Assembly: GCA_000824845.1 (NCBI GenBank)
Contig: CCNC01000179.1
Span: 1-64,000 of the forward strand
From: Mesorhizobium sp. ORS 3359
GTDB taxonomy: Bacteria; Pseudomonadota; Alphaproteobacteria; Rhizobiales; Rhizobiaceae
Direction of reading: 5' to 3'
DNA length: 64,000 nt
Part shown: positions 26,338 to 35,315 of the stretch, piece by piece
Layout of the letters: each line of letters opens with the position of its first letter
How positions within the stretch are numbered: position 1 is the first letter of the stretch
Notes under the pieces: generated by a model
Databases searched by the model: none
The model's input: only the letters and a program-made list of their open reading frames with translations
What the model was told of the DNA's origin: nothing
Position numbers and translations under genes: made by a program

Positions 26338-27627
26338 ATGAACCTGCACAACGTATCCTGGGTGCGCCAGGAGATGGTTCTCGCTTCGGCAAGGCCGGTC
26401 AGCCAACATGGTCCGCTGGAGTGGATGAGGAAGAACCTCTTCGATGGGTGGCTCAGCACCCTGCTGACCGTAGCGTCGTTGTCGGCCATCGCGTGGCTTG
26501 CCACGGCCATCGCTCCCTGGCTTGGCAATTCCATCTGGAAAGCCAAATCGCTCACCGAATGTCGGCAGCTCCTCGACGGAGCGCCAGGCGCGTGCTGGGG
26601 TGTCATTCGCGACCGTTGGCCGCAACTTCTGTTTGGCTTCTATCCTGCGGATCTTTATTGGCGGCCGGTTCTCGCCTTCGCGTTGCTGTTCGCGGCGCTG
26701 GCGCCGGTTCTGTTCCGCGTCCTGCCGTCTCGCGCGCTCTGGACCAGCGCAGCCTACCCGGGCCTTGCTTGTTGGCTGATCTGGGGCGGAAGCTTCTGGT
26801 TCCCGGTCGCGGTCTACCTCGGATTCGCTGTCGCCGCCGCTCTGTTCACGTCGACAGCACGCATCAGTCAAGGGCTTGGCGTGAGCGCCGCCATTCTCGG
26901 CGCGGCGCTTTGGTGGATTTATGCCGCCCAGCCTTTTTCGACAGGCGTAAACAGCATCATTCCGATCGCCGTCGAGGCAGTCCCCTCGCGCGAGATCGGC
27001 GGGTTTCTGCTGTCGATCATCATTGGCGTGACGGGCATTGCAATGTCATTGCCGCTCGGCATCCTGCTCGCGCTTGGCCGTCGCTCCAGCCTGCCGCTCA
27101 TCCAGATGCTCAGCGTCGTGTTCATCGAATTCATTCGCGGCGTGCCGCTCATCACGCTGCTGTTCACCGCATCGCTGCTCTTGAACTACTTCCTGCCGCC
27201 CGGCACCAACTTCGATCTTGTCCTGCGCGTCGTGATCATGGTGACGCTCTTTGCCAGCGCTTACATGGCCGAGGTCATCCGCGGCGGCTTGGCAGGCCTG
27301 CCGCGCGGCCAGTATGAGGCCGCGGAAGCTCTGGGGCTGGATTACTGGAAAGCTCAGCGTCTCATCATCCTGCCGCAGGCTCTCAAGATCTCCATTCCGG
27401 GAATCGTGAATACTTTCATCGGTCTGTTCAAGGACACGACGCTTGTCATGTTCATCGGGCTTCTCGACCCCATCGCCCTTGCAGCGGCCATTCGCGCCAA
27501 CACGGAGTGGCAAGGGATCTACTGGGAAATCTTCATCTTCATCGCAGCTGTGTTCTTCATCTTCTGCTTCGGCATGTCGCGATACTCGATGTATCTCGAG
27601 CGTCGGCTGAAGACGGATCATCGTTAG
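26338..27627 (+). CDS. Amino-acid ABC transporter permease (AapM-like)
   Basis: A 429-residue inner-membrane protein, one base after the stop of the AapQ-like gene. It has several N-terminal membrane segments, a C-terminal permease domain (GVTGIAMSLPLGILLALG, FIEFIRGVPLITLLFTASLL) and the EAA motif GQYEAAEALGLDYWKAQRLI followed by ILPQALKISIPGI. It completes the heterodimeric channel of an Aap-type importer for polar amino acids. Confidence 0.88.
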   Translation: MNLHNVSWVRQEMVLASARPVSQHGPLEWMRKNLFDGWLSTLLTVASLSAIAWLATAIAPWLGNSIWKAKSLTECRQLLDGAPGACWGVIRDRWPQLLFGFYPADLYWRPVLAFALLFAALAPVLFRVLPSRALWTSAAYPGLACWLIWGGSFWFPVAVYLGFAVAAALFTSTARISQGLGVSAAILGAALWWIYAAQPFSTGVNSIIPIAVEAVPSREIGGFLLSIIIGVTGIAMSLPLGILLALGRRSSLPLIQMLSVVFIEFIRGVPLITLLFTASLLLNYFLPPGTNFDLVLRVVIMVTLFASAYMAEVIRGGLAGLPRGQYEAAEALGLDYWKAQRLIILPQALKISIPGIVNTFIGLFKDTTLVMFIGLLDPIALAAAIRANTEWQGIYWEIFIFIAAVFFIFCFGMSRYSMYLERRLKTDHR

Positions 27628-27638
27628 GAGAAATGCGC

Positions 27639-28418
27639 ATGACCAAGATGCTGCGCGGCCTTTCGCGAGAAAGCGGCCTTTCAGAAACGGCTGTCGAGAT
27701 CACATCCATGAACAAGTGGTATGGTGATTTTCATGCCTTGCGAGACATCGATCTGACCGTGCGCCGTGGAGAACGGATCGTCATTTGCGGGCCATCCGGC
27801 TCCGGCAAATCGACCATGATCCGCTGCATCAACAGGCTCGAGGAGCATCAATCAGGCAAAATCGTCGTCGATGGGATCGAATTGACAAGCGCCCTGAAGC
27901 AGATCGAGAAAGTCCGCCGCGAGGTTGGGATGGTGTTCCAGCACTTCAATCTCTTTCCGCACCTGACGATCCTCGAGAACTGCATCCTCGCCCCGATCTG
28001 GGTCCGCAAGGTGCCTGAACGGCAAGCCCGAGAGATCGCCATGCATTTCCTCAAAAAGGTCAGGATACCGGATCAGGCGCATAAGTATCCGGGTCAGCTC
28101 TCGGGTGGTTAGCAGCAGCGCGTGGCGATCGCGCGGTCACTGTGCATGAAGCCACGCATAATGCTGTTCGATGAACCGACTTCGGCTCTCGATCCGGAGA
28201 TGATCAAGGAAGTGCTCGATACGATGATTACGCTCGCCGAAGAGGGCATGACGATGCTCTGCGTCACGCACGAAATCGGTTTTGCCCAAGCGGTGGCGGA
28301 TCGGGTGATCTTCATGGATCAGGGCCAGATCGTGGAGCAGAACGAACCGAAGACATTCTTCAGCGCGCCGCAGTCGGAACGCACGCGCACCTTCCTCGGG
28401 CAGATCCTGGGCCACTGA
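27639..28418 (+). pseudogene. Amino-acid ABC transporter ATPase (AapP-like) with an internal stop codon
   Basis: The frame has Walker A GPSGSGKST, Q-loop VFQHFNLFPHLTI, Walker [15 protein letters not shown] and the switch His in [11 protein letters not shown], covering a full ATPase of about 259 residues. At 28110–28112 a TAG replaces the first Gln codon of [13 protein letters not shown], so translation stops directly after LSGG; the remainder (from 28113) is intact and in the same frame. A single C-to-T change from CAG explains this. Without readthrough, the transporter lacks a working ATPase. ATG 27639 has better spacing from AGGAG than ATG 27633. Confidence 0.85.
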
Positions 28419-28684
28419 GCAACAGCGTCAGCGCCCTGGCGCGTCGGCGGCACATTTTTGCTGAGACATCAGGCATCAACGGCGATGTCAAATTGCTCGC
28501 AGATCTATTCCGCCGGCATTGCAGAGGCTTGGTGGTTGTAGGAATACGAGGAGCGAGGCGGCGACCGAGGGTTGCCGCGGCGCCTCACAGTTTCCCCCTT
28601 CCCCTGGGCTATTCCTGGCTGCCCACAGGGATGACGCGTGACAAAACCTCTGATAATATTGCGATCGATTAGAGGATTTGTAAC

Positions 28685-29305
28685 ATGCCCTCGGCGCAAG
28701 ATTCGCAAGAGGCGAAGCTCAGAAGCCTGCTCGATGCGCGAAGCATGATGCATGCGCATGAACTGCGCGAGGCTGGTATCAGCGCGCAAACGATCGCGCG
28801 CGCCGTCGAGAGCGGTGAAGTCGAGCGTATCTCGCGGGGAGTTTATCAGAAGCGGGACGCGGAAGTCGAAGAGAACCAGATCCTTGCTGAAGCCATCATG
28901 CGCGCGCCCAAAGGCGTGATCGCTCTGGTGTCGGCGCTCGCCTTCCACGGACTGACCGACCAAATGCCGCGGCGCGTTTGGATAGCGATCGGGACGAGCG
29001 ATTGGGCGCCCGTGCAGTCCTATCCCCCGCTGCGTATGGTCCGCTTCACGGAGCCATATCTGCGACAGGGCATCGAACATCATGCAATCGCTGGCCGTGA
29101 CGTCCCGATCTATTCGATCCCGAAGACCCTTGCCGATCTGTTCCGAAACCCCAAACTGGTCGACCGATCAGTCGCTGTAGAAGGTCTGCGCGCTGCTCTC
29201 CAGCAACGCAAGGTAACTCCGAGCGCAATCGCCCAGGCCGCAAAGGCCGGCGGCGCTTGGAAGGTGATGCAACCCTATATCGAGGCGCTCACATCCAATG
29301 GCTAA
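28685..29305 (+). CDS. AbiEi-type antitoxin (type IV toxin–antitoxin), copy 1
   Basis: A 206-residue protein. The N-terminal winged-helix part is LRSLLDARSMMHAHELREAG followed by ISAQTIARAVESGEVERISR and GVYQ. Then come the AbiEi middle block (APKGVIALVSALAFHGLTDQ, RRVWIAIGTSD) and a C-terminal part (IPKTLADLFRNPKLVDRSVA followed by VEGLRAAL). In AbiE systems, this protein represses its own promoter and counteracts a nucleotidyltransferase toxin. The gene looks intact and overlaps the toxin gene by eight bases. Confidence 0.85.
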   Translation: MPSAQDSQEAKLRSLLDARSMMHAHELREAGISAQTIARAVESGEVERISRGVYQKRDAEVEENQILAEAIMRAPKGVIALVSALAFHGLTDQMPRRVWIAIGTSDWAPVQSYPPLRMVRFTEPYLRQGIEHHAIAGRDVPIYSIPKTLADLFRNPKLVDRSVAVEGLRAALQQRKVTPSAIAQAAKAGGAWKVMQPYIEALTSNG

Positions 29306-30040
29306 AGCACCGACGAATATGGCAAAGTCGGTCAAGGACCGGCTGCTCAATACCGCCCGGAAGGAAGGCCGCCCATTCGATATCCTGTTGGTGCGGTTCG
29401 CGCTTGAACGGCTGCTCTACCGCCTGTCAATCTCAGCGCATCGGGACCGCTTCGTCCTGAAAGGCGGCATGCTGGTCACGGTCTGGGTGGCCGACGACAA
29501 TCGGGTGACGCAGGATGCAGACTTTCTCGGACATGGGGACGCCGATCCTGACCGCCTGATCGCCGACTTCAGGGAGATCATGGCAGATGGAGAGCGACGA
29601 TGGCCTCGCCTTCGATATCGATGCGCTCACTGCGACGGTCATTCAAGAAGAGATGGAATACGGCGGCGTTCGCCTCAAAACCGCAGCTTATCTCGAAAGG
29701 ACGCGCATTCCCATCACAATCGACATCGGTTTCGGAGAGGCTATGGCTGATGCGACGCAGCGGCTCGATTATCCGACATTGCTGGATTTTCCCGCTCCGC
29801 AGGTTCGTTCCTATCCGCCTGCCACGGTGATCGCCGAGAAATTCCAGGCGATGGTCGCGCTTGGCGCCTCAACGGACGCATGAAGGACTATTACGACCTG
29901 TGGGCGATCCCGCGCGCGATTGACATTTCGGCTGACGATCTGGATGCGGCCATCCGCGCGAGCGGGCGACCTAGGATCCGCAGCAGAGAGATAACCAGCC
30001 TTCGCCAAGAGAGGGAAAAGGCCTCCTGCACTGCGAGATA
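29298..30040 (+). pseudogene. AbiEii-type nucleotidyltransferase toxin, copy 1, frameshifted
   Basis: The first frame gives the N-terminal half (LLNTARKEGRPFDILLVRFA followed by LERLLYRLS, FVLKGGMLVTVW, RVTQDADFLG with the DxD of the nucleotidyltransferase). Near 29590, the match moves to a second frame (GLAFDIDALTATVIQEEMEY then GGVRLKTAAYL, IPITIDIGFG, SYPPATVIAEKFQAMVALGA) and near 29870 to a third (GRMKDYYDLWAIPRAIDISA). The C-terminal quarter is lost after about 29972. The toxin is therefore dead although its antitoxin is intact. Confidence 0.8.
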
Positions 30041-30117
30041 GAGGGTGATGCGCTCTTGGGTGCTGGCGGAGAAGGATCGTATGCGCCCTTCCCCGCCTTG
30101 TTTGCGTGCTGAGACTA

Positions 30118-30471
30118 TCAGCCGTTAGCGGTGTCGAAGGCATCCAGTACGCGCGAGGAATAGACCAGAGCCGCTCCCGCGTTCAAAGCGATCGCCACGC
30201 CAAGCGCTTCAGCGATTTCCTCGCGCGTTGCGCCAACTTTTGCGGCTTCGGCGGTATGGCTGGCGATGCAGCCGTCGCAGCGCGTCGTGACCGCTACGGC
30301 AAGCGCGATCAACTCGCGGGTCTTGGCGTCCAACCGGCCGGTCTTGTTGCCTGCACCACCGAGCGCCCGAACCCCCTCAAGGGTGGCGGGGGACAGTTGC
30401 CCCAGCTCACTTACCCGCGACGACAGTTGCTTCCGGTATTTCGCCCACTCAAGCATTCGAAACTTCTCCAT
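30118..30471 (-). CDS. AhpD/carboxymuconolactone decarboxylase-family protein
   Basis: A 117-residue alpha-helical protein. Glu53 and the redox pair Cys65/Cys68 followed by His72 (RCDGCIASH) are the proton-relay and peroxidatic set of AhpD-type alkylhydroperoxidases, and the helix TREEIAEALGVAIALNAGAA is typical of the family. It probably removes peroxides in the cytoplasm. It stands alone and converges on the dead toxin gene. CMD enzymes of other function share the fold, but the CxxC favours AhpD-like activity. Confidence 0.82.
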   Translation of the reverse strand: MEKFRMLEWAKYRKQLSSRVSELGQLSPATLEGVRALGGAGNKTGRLDAKTRELIALAVAVTTRCDGCIASHTAEAAKVGATREEIAEALGVAIALNAGAALVYSSRVLDAFDTANG

Positions 30472-30481
30472 GAAATCGGGA

Positions 30482-30893
30482 CTGATGATCAGGCAAATAC
30501 GTGAGCAAACAGCGAGGTATCACCTGGATCCGCCGCAGGCATATCCAAGAACCTTCATCAGCAGAAATGGCATCTTCTCACGCAATCATGAGCAGGCGTC
30601 ATCCGATCGGGCACTTCGCATCTGCGCTCACAGGCGCCTTGCGTATTGCCTTGGCGAAGCCGTTATGAAGACTGCTCATGAACTCATGAAATATTGCCGT
30701 TTAACGATCATAATTCGGCCGTGCTATTCTTTCGCCAGCGCCGCCGCCATGACGCGGGAACAAACCTTGCGGCAAGACAACGCCCGGCAGACGGACGCTT
30801 CAGCTACGAAACGGCGCCCCGACCGGTTCGAATTACAAGCTTTCGAAATCCGAGAACGCCGCTCGTCTGGCCGCCACAGGGAGAAACCAAGTA
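30482..30893. other. About 410-base gap upstream of the nickel-pincer operon
   Basis: No gene is evident. This must hold the promoter of the operon, but I found no convincing GG-N10-GC element (a TGGCAT at 30589 has the wrong spacing) and no clear NifA site. GGGAG precedes ATG 30894. Confidence 0.35.
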
Positions 30894-32678
30894 ATGACGA
30901 ATGCGTCTGCACAACGGGAAAGGGTCATCCTGGCGTCGGTTATGGCTGCCAACGCCAATCCCGGCTGGCTGACCAGCGACCGCGTCGAGGCGCTGACCGG
31001 CGGGCACGGGATGCTCAATATTCCGGTCGTTGCTGCATGCAACGTCATCGCCGCGGAACTTCGTCGTGGCGTGAGCCCGGAGGTCAAATTCGCCGACGCG
31101 GTGCGCCAACCCATCGACGACCTCCTGGCAAAGAGCATCGCTGTTGCAAAGGCAGCGGGTGCTGACGGCGCGAATGCGGCGCTGATTGCGGCAACCCTCC
31201 TCTATCTGTGCGGCGCAAATGCGCAGGTTGGCATCCCCGCCGGCAACCGCAAGCTCGGTTCTTCTGCGCGGATGATTGCGGGGGTGAGCCGCTCAGGCCT
31301 TGCGGCAGTGCCCACGGCCAAAATGAACAACAAGATCTCGGGATTCGCGGCTGTTGCCGCGGTTTACGATGCCATGATGAAGGGAGAACTTTCGCCGATT
31401 CAAGGCCGCGACATCCCGGAAGGCGTTGGCGGCGGGGTGATGGTCGGCCACGGAGCGCTCGGCGAGGATTTCATCTTCCCCGGCATGGCCGAAAGAGGCG
31501 CAGCGATCGGAACCAAGGCGATGATGGATGCCATGTCAGGTGCTGGCATGCCCAGCCAGAAATTCCTCTCCGCACTTTTCGGTGCGGCAGCGGTCCTGGA
31601 GATCATCCACCCTGACGCCGACGTGGCGGAAGAGTACGGGCCCTATGGCAAGGTTACCAGCGCCTTTGTTGCCGGACGATCCGCAGTCCGCACCGCCGGC
31701 CTGCCGGAGAAAGTGCATGTCCGCATCACCGGCAAGGAAGTCGAGACGGCGCGGCTGATCGGCGATCTCGGGCTGATCCTCAAGGATATCGGCGGACCCA
31801 CTGTGATCGGCACCATGGCGCTGGATGAAATCATTTCAGTGTTCGAAGAGGGAATTTGCGGCGCGGGTGCAGGCCCCGTCAATCCGCCGCTCGGCCACGT
31901 CTGCGGCGATGCGGTCATCGCGCTGATGTGCCTGTTGCAGGACGGATCGACGGAACAGAGCGTAGCGCGGGCTCTGCGCGATCGACGGCTCGGCTTCAGC
32001 TTCGACCCGGAGACCGCAATGATGGCGATGAACATCGTTGCCCGAAAGGCGACCCAGATTTGCAACGGGCCGGTGACCGAAGCGCTGATCATGTCCTCCA
32101 CTCCCATGGTCACCAAAGCTCTGCATGCCCGCGCGGCGCGCAGCTATGACGATCTGATGGCCGGTAGGAGCGTGGCTGAAATCGTCCGCGCGATGGACGA
32201 AGAACGTCAGCTTCTGGTGGAGGCGCGGGGCTCGGAATTCCTGAGCAAGGTAAAGGGCACCAATATCAAGGTTCATTTCACCAGGATCGGCAAGGGAGCC
32301 CGCCGATCGAGCAAGATGGCAGCGCGTTGGCTTGCCTTCGATCCGGCGCTCGATGCCGAGGTGACCGTCGGTGACAAGACGATCCACATGGAAGGCATCA
32401 TCAACGCTGTCATTCCGGAAGTCGCGCAGGGGATAGGCAAGGAACGCGCGCCGTTTCTGACGGCGCTTGCGCCCATTGCAAGCGAGCTGCTGCTCGCCGG
32501 CAATGTGATCATGAACGTCACCATCCCCGCCGTGGTCGCAGCCGCGATGGGCAAGATGAACGCTTCGGACGCCGCCAATGAGGCGCAGTCAGCAGGCCTG
32601 ATTTCCGCAGGTATTCCCGGTACGAAGGCCAAGGCGGAGGCTGCGGCTCTGGTCGCAGTCGAATCCATGGCGCTCTGA
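30894..32678 (+). CDS. Unrecognised 594-residue protein, first gene of a lar-type operon
   Basis: I do not recognise this protein. It is 594 residues, rich in Ala, Gly and Met, with no signal peptide and no clear membrane segment. Notable stretches are TGGHGML (His38), AACNVIA, TLLYLCGANAQVGIPAGNRK, TAKMNNKISGFAAVAAVYDA, VGHGALGEDF, EEGICGAGAGPVNPPLGHVC and SSTPMVTKALHARAARSYDD. The repeated Gly-His and Gly-Cys turns could bind a metal or cofactor (inference). It does not resemble LarA. It starts the operon for LarC2-like, LarC, LarE and LarB, overlapping the next gene by one base, so it may be the enzyme that uses the nickel-pincer cofactor or a partner in making it. Confidence 0.7.
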   Translation: MTNASAQRERVILASVMAANANPGWLTSDRVEALTGGHGMLNIPVVAACNVIAAELRRGVSPEVKFADAVRQPIDDLLAKSIAVAKAAGADGANAALIAATLLYLCGANAQVGIPAGNRKLGSSARMIAGVSRSGLAAVPTAKMNNKISGFAAVAAVYDAMMKGELSPIQGRDIPEGVGGGVMVGHGALGEDFIFPGMAERGAAIGTKAMMDAMSGAGMPSQKFLSALFGAAAVLEIIHPDADVAEEYGPYGKVTSAFVAGRSAVRTAGLPEKVHVRITGKEVETARLIGDLGLILKDIGGPTVIGTMALDEIISVFEEGICGAGAGPVNPPLGHVCGDAVIALMCLLQDGSTEQSVARALRDRRLGFSFDPETAMMAMNIVARKATQICNGPVTEALIMSSTPMVTKALHARAARSYDDLMAGRSVAEIVRAMDEERQLLVEARGSEFLSKVKGTNIKVHFTRIGKGARRSSKMAARWLAFDPALDAEVTVGDKTIHMEGIINAVIPEVAQGIGKERAPFLTALAPIASELLLAGNVIMNVTIPAVVAAAMGKMNASDAANEAQSAGLISAGIPGTKAKAEAAALVAVESMAL

Positions 32679-33208
32679 TGGAAGGCGGCGTCATTCTCCT
32701 CATGGCCCAGATCGATGATGCGCCCGGCGAGTTGCTCGGGCATGTCATCGACAAGATGACCGTGATGGGCGCCAAAAATGTCCAGCTCCTTTCCAGTCTC
32801 GGCAAGAAAGGCCGGCCAGCCTATGTGCTGTTGGTCGACATCAACGCCGAGGACGAGCCGGAATTTGCCTCCCTTCTCGTTGGTGATTTGGGCATTTGGG
32901 GCTACCGCGTTCTCGAATCCCAACACAAGCACTTCGACATTCGGCGCTACAAGACGCAGCTCGAACTGAAGTGGGCGGGAGGAGAGGTTAGTTTCCCGCT
33001 GCGCCTCAAACGCATCCTTAACGACGGAATGTTCATGCGGGCAAAGGCCGAACACGACGATCTTGTCGCCATATCCGCGCAGATGAGAGACCTTCTGCCG
33101 GTCTCGGTGGCAGTGCTGAAAGGGGCGATTGAGACCACCATTGGATCGACTGAGCCGGGCGAGACCTTGCGCGTCGATCTGTCCGGTCTGCAGCTTGCGG
33201 GCCGATAA
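32678..33208 (+). CDS. LarC2-like protein (C-terminal LarC/DUF111 domain alone)
   Basis: A 176-residue protein. LLMAQIDDAPGELLGHVIDK and a strand-helix-strand pattern ending in GLWGYR-like IWGYRVLES resemble the C-terminal domain of LarC (DUF111; TNIDDMTPE-x-LGY pattern), the part that in Lactobacillus plantarum is attached by a programmed frameshift. The N-terminal LarC1 part is missing. Here it coexists with a full-length LarC encoded three bases downstream, so it may be a specialised subunit. Assignment rests on pattern likeness, not on a search. Confidence 0.55.
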   Translation: MEGGVILLMAQIDDAPGELLGHVIDKMTVMGAKNVQLLSSLGKKGRPAYVLLVDINAEDEPEFASLLVGDLGIWGYRVLESQHKHFDIRRYKTQLELKWAGGEVSFPLRLKRILNDGMFMRAKAEHDDLVAISAQMRDLLPVSVAVLKGAIETTIGSTEPGETLRVDLSGLQLAGR

Positions 33209-33223
33209 AGGATGGAAGGCCCG

Positions 33224-34522
33224 ATGCATATTCATCTTGATGTCTTGGGCGGCATTGCCGGCGATATGTTTGTAGCCGCGATGTTGGACGCCTGGCCCGA
33301 TCTGGCTGAAGTCGTGCAAAACAATCTTCGTCTTGCCGGTTTGGAAGACGACGTAGAGGCTGTGGTGCATCCGCATGACGACGGCGTGCTGACCGGCAGC
33401 CGCTTCGATGTCACGAAGATGGGCTCCGAACAGGCAACCGCCCGACCTCATTGCGGTCACCATGCTCATGGGCACGCCCACGAGCATGATGACCATGACG
33501 AGCGGCATGGCCAACATCATCATGAGCACGTCCATGACGAGCACCATGGCCACCGTCATCACACTCATTGGCGCGATCTTCGTCCGATGCTTGAGGGAAG
33601 CCGCTTGGACGAGACTGTTAAGCGCGCAGCCATCGCGATCTTCCGTGAGCTCGCCCTGGCCGAAGCCGCGGTTCATGGCAGGGACGTCGATGACGTGACC
33701 TTTCACGAAGTCGGCAACTGGGATTCGATCGCTGACATCGTAGCCGCGGCGACACTGATCGACGCAGTGGGCGAAGCAAGCTGGTCGGTCGGATCGCTCC
33801 CGCTCGGGCGCGGCTGGGTGGAGACTGACCACGGCCGGCTGCCTGTTCCAGCTCCTGCCACGACCCTGTTGCTGCGCGGATTTGCCTTTCATGACGACGG
33901 TCGCGTGGGCGAACGCATCACGCCGACAGGAGCGGCTATCCTGCGCTATCTCTCTCCCTCGACCAGTATCGGCTCCTGCCCCCATGTGCTCGATCGCACC
34001 GGCATCGGCTTCGGCACGCGGCGCTTCCCCGGCATGAGCAACGTGCTTCGCGTTCTGGCCTTCACGGCTGAAGCCGCAGTGCAGGATCGCGTCGGTGTCA
34101 TCCAGTTTGAAATCGACGACCAGACAGGCGAGGAATTGGCGGCCGGCCTTGATCACATTCGTGCAGCCGAAGGCGTCATCGATGTGACCCAGTCGCCGGT
34201 CTTCGGCAAGAAAGGACGGATGATGGCTTCCGTTCAGGTTCTCACACGGCCAGATGCGATCGAGGCAATCGGTGCGCTATGCTTCCGACAGACCACGACA
34301 CTTGGCCTACGCAGCCGCACGGAGGCGCGCACCATCCTGCCGCGGCAGGCAGTCACGACCAGCGATGGGATGAGGGTGAAGCTAGCCGATCGCCCCGGCG
34401 GGCCGACTGCCAAGGCAGAGATGGATGACGTGGAAGCCTTTCGTCAGAGCCACAAAGCCCGGTCTGAGTTGCGCCGCAGCGCCGAGGCAGAGGCGCTGGA
34501 GAAAAGCCATGACGACCAGTGA
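33224..34522 (+). CDS. larC: LarC nickel-insertion protein (nickel-pincer cofactor)
   Basis: About 432 residues from ATG 33224 (GGAAGG upstream; ATG 33212 is also possible). The N-terminus MHIHLDVLGGIAGDMFVAAM is the LarC signature (SGISGDM). Residues about 70–125 form a strongly His-rich loop (HHAHGHAHEHDDHDERHGQH and more), as expected for a nickel-handling protein. Later blocks include FHEVGNWDSIADIVAAATLI, GRGWVETDHGRLPVPAPAT, ITPTGAAIL and the C-terminal DUF111 domain (IQFEIDDQTGEELAAGLDHI). LarC uses CTP to insert nickel into the pincer nucleotide. It overlaps larE by 14 bases. Confidence 0.9.
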   Translation: MHIHLDVLGGIAGDMFVAAMLDAWPDLAEVVQNNLRLAGLEDDVEAVVHPHDDGVLTGSRFDVTKMGSEQATARPHCGHHAHGHAHEHDDHDERHGQHHHEHVHDEHHGHRHHTHWRDLRPMLEGSRLDETVKRAAIAIFRELALAEAAVHGRDVDDVTFHEVGNWDSIADIVAAATLIDAVGEASWSVGSLPLGRGWVETDHGRLPVPAPATTLLLRGFAFHDDGRVGERITPTGAAILRYLSPSTSIGSCPHVLDRTGIGFGTRRFPGMSNVLRVLAFTAEAAVQDRVGVIQFEIDDQTGEELAAGLDHIRAAEGVIDVTQSPVFGKKGRMMASVQVLTRPDAIEAIGALCFRQTTTLGLRSRTEARTILPRQAVTTSDGMRVKLADRPGGPTAKAEMDDVEAFRQSHKARSELRRSAEAEALEKSHDDQ

Positions 34523-35315
34523 AGCCTTCTTGCGCCGTCTCGACGCGGTGTTCGACAGCGCCCGTCCCGCGGCTGTGGCCATCTCCGGCGGGGTCGACAG
34601 CATGACTCTGGCTTTCGTGGCGCACCTTAGGTTGGGCGCAGACCTGACCATGTTCCACGCTGCCTCGGCCGCGGTCCCGGTCAGCGCGACCGAACGGGTC
34701 AGGGACTATGCGGCGCGCTATGGTTGGGACTTGCGGGTCATCGACGCAGGGGAATTTAGGGACGAACGCTATCTGGCCAACCCTTCAAATCGCTGCTTCT
34801 TTTGTAAATCGAATCTGTACGGCGTGCTGTCGTCGCTGTCGGAAGCGCAGCTCTTTTCCGGCACGAATACAGACGATCTGGGCGACTGGCGGCCCGGTCT
34901 CAAGGCAGCCGAAGCCAATAGCGTACGTCACCCCTTTGTCGAGGCCGGCATGTCCAAGGCCGACGTGAGGGCGATGTCGGCAGCGCATGGCTTGAACGAC
35001 CTCGCCGAATTGCCTTCGGCACCCTGCCTTTCAAGCCGCATCGAAACGGCGCTCCGGATCGAACCTCAGGTGTTGCGCGCCGTCGATCAGGTCGAGATGC
35101 TGGTCAGGCGCGAGCTCTCGCCGGACACCGTTCGTTGCCGCGTCCGTCAGACAGGCGTCGTTGTCGAACTAGACGCAACTACCCTGTCGCGCCTGTCCGA
35201 TCAGGGGCGCGTTCAATTGGCCCTCAGAATCGCTGAGGCTTTCGGCGGTTCGCGACCTGTCCATTTCGAGACCTACGTCCGGGGCAGCGCCTTCTTGCGG
35301 GAACGAAGCGCATGA
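34509..35315 (+). CDS. larE: LarE sulfur-transferase (nickel-pincer cofactor)
   Basis: A 268-residue ATP-pyrophosphatase. The PP-loop is SGGVDS (26–31). Cys173 in PSAPCLSSRI matches the sulfur-donor Cys of LarE. Cys96 and Cys99 (NRCFFCKSNLY) are also present; LarE proteins with this three-Cys set carry a 4Fe-4S cluster and can act catalytically rather than sacrificing their own cysteine. LarE adenylates the pyridinium dicarboxylate mononucleotide and converts its carboxylates to thiocarboxylates. Start ATG 34509 lies in the end of larC; the longer frame would overlap it by nearly 100 bases. Confidence 0.9.
   Translation: MTTSEAFLRRLDAVFDSARPAAVAISGGVDSMTLAFVAHLRLGADLTMFHAASAAVPVSATERVRDYAARYGWDLRVIDAGEFRDERYLANPSNRCFFCKSNLYGVLSSLSEAQLFSGTNTDDLGDWRPGLKAAEANSVRHPFVEAGMSKADVRAMSAAHGLNDLAELPSAPCLSSRIETALRIEPQVLRAVDQVEMLVRRELSPDTVRCRVRQTGVVVELDATTLSRLSDQGRVQLALRIAEAFGGSRPVHFETYVRGSAFLRERSA

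Noticed and set aside
30589-30605. TGGCATCTTCTCACGC as sigma-54 promoter of the lar operon
   Set aside because: GG and GC are separated by eleven bases instead of ten, and -12 lacks TTGC.
32273-34156. A 627-codon minus-strand frame opposite the lar genes
   Set aside because: It has no recognisable motif and lies opposite three genes with strong family signatures, so it is a GC-driven shadow.
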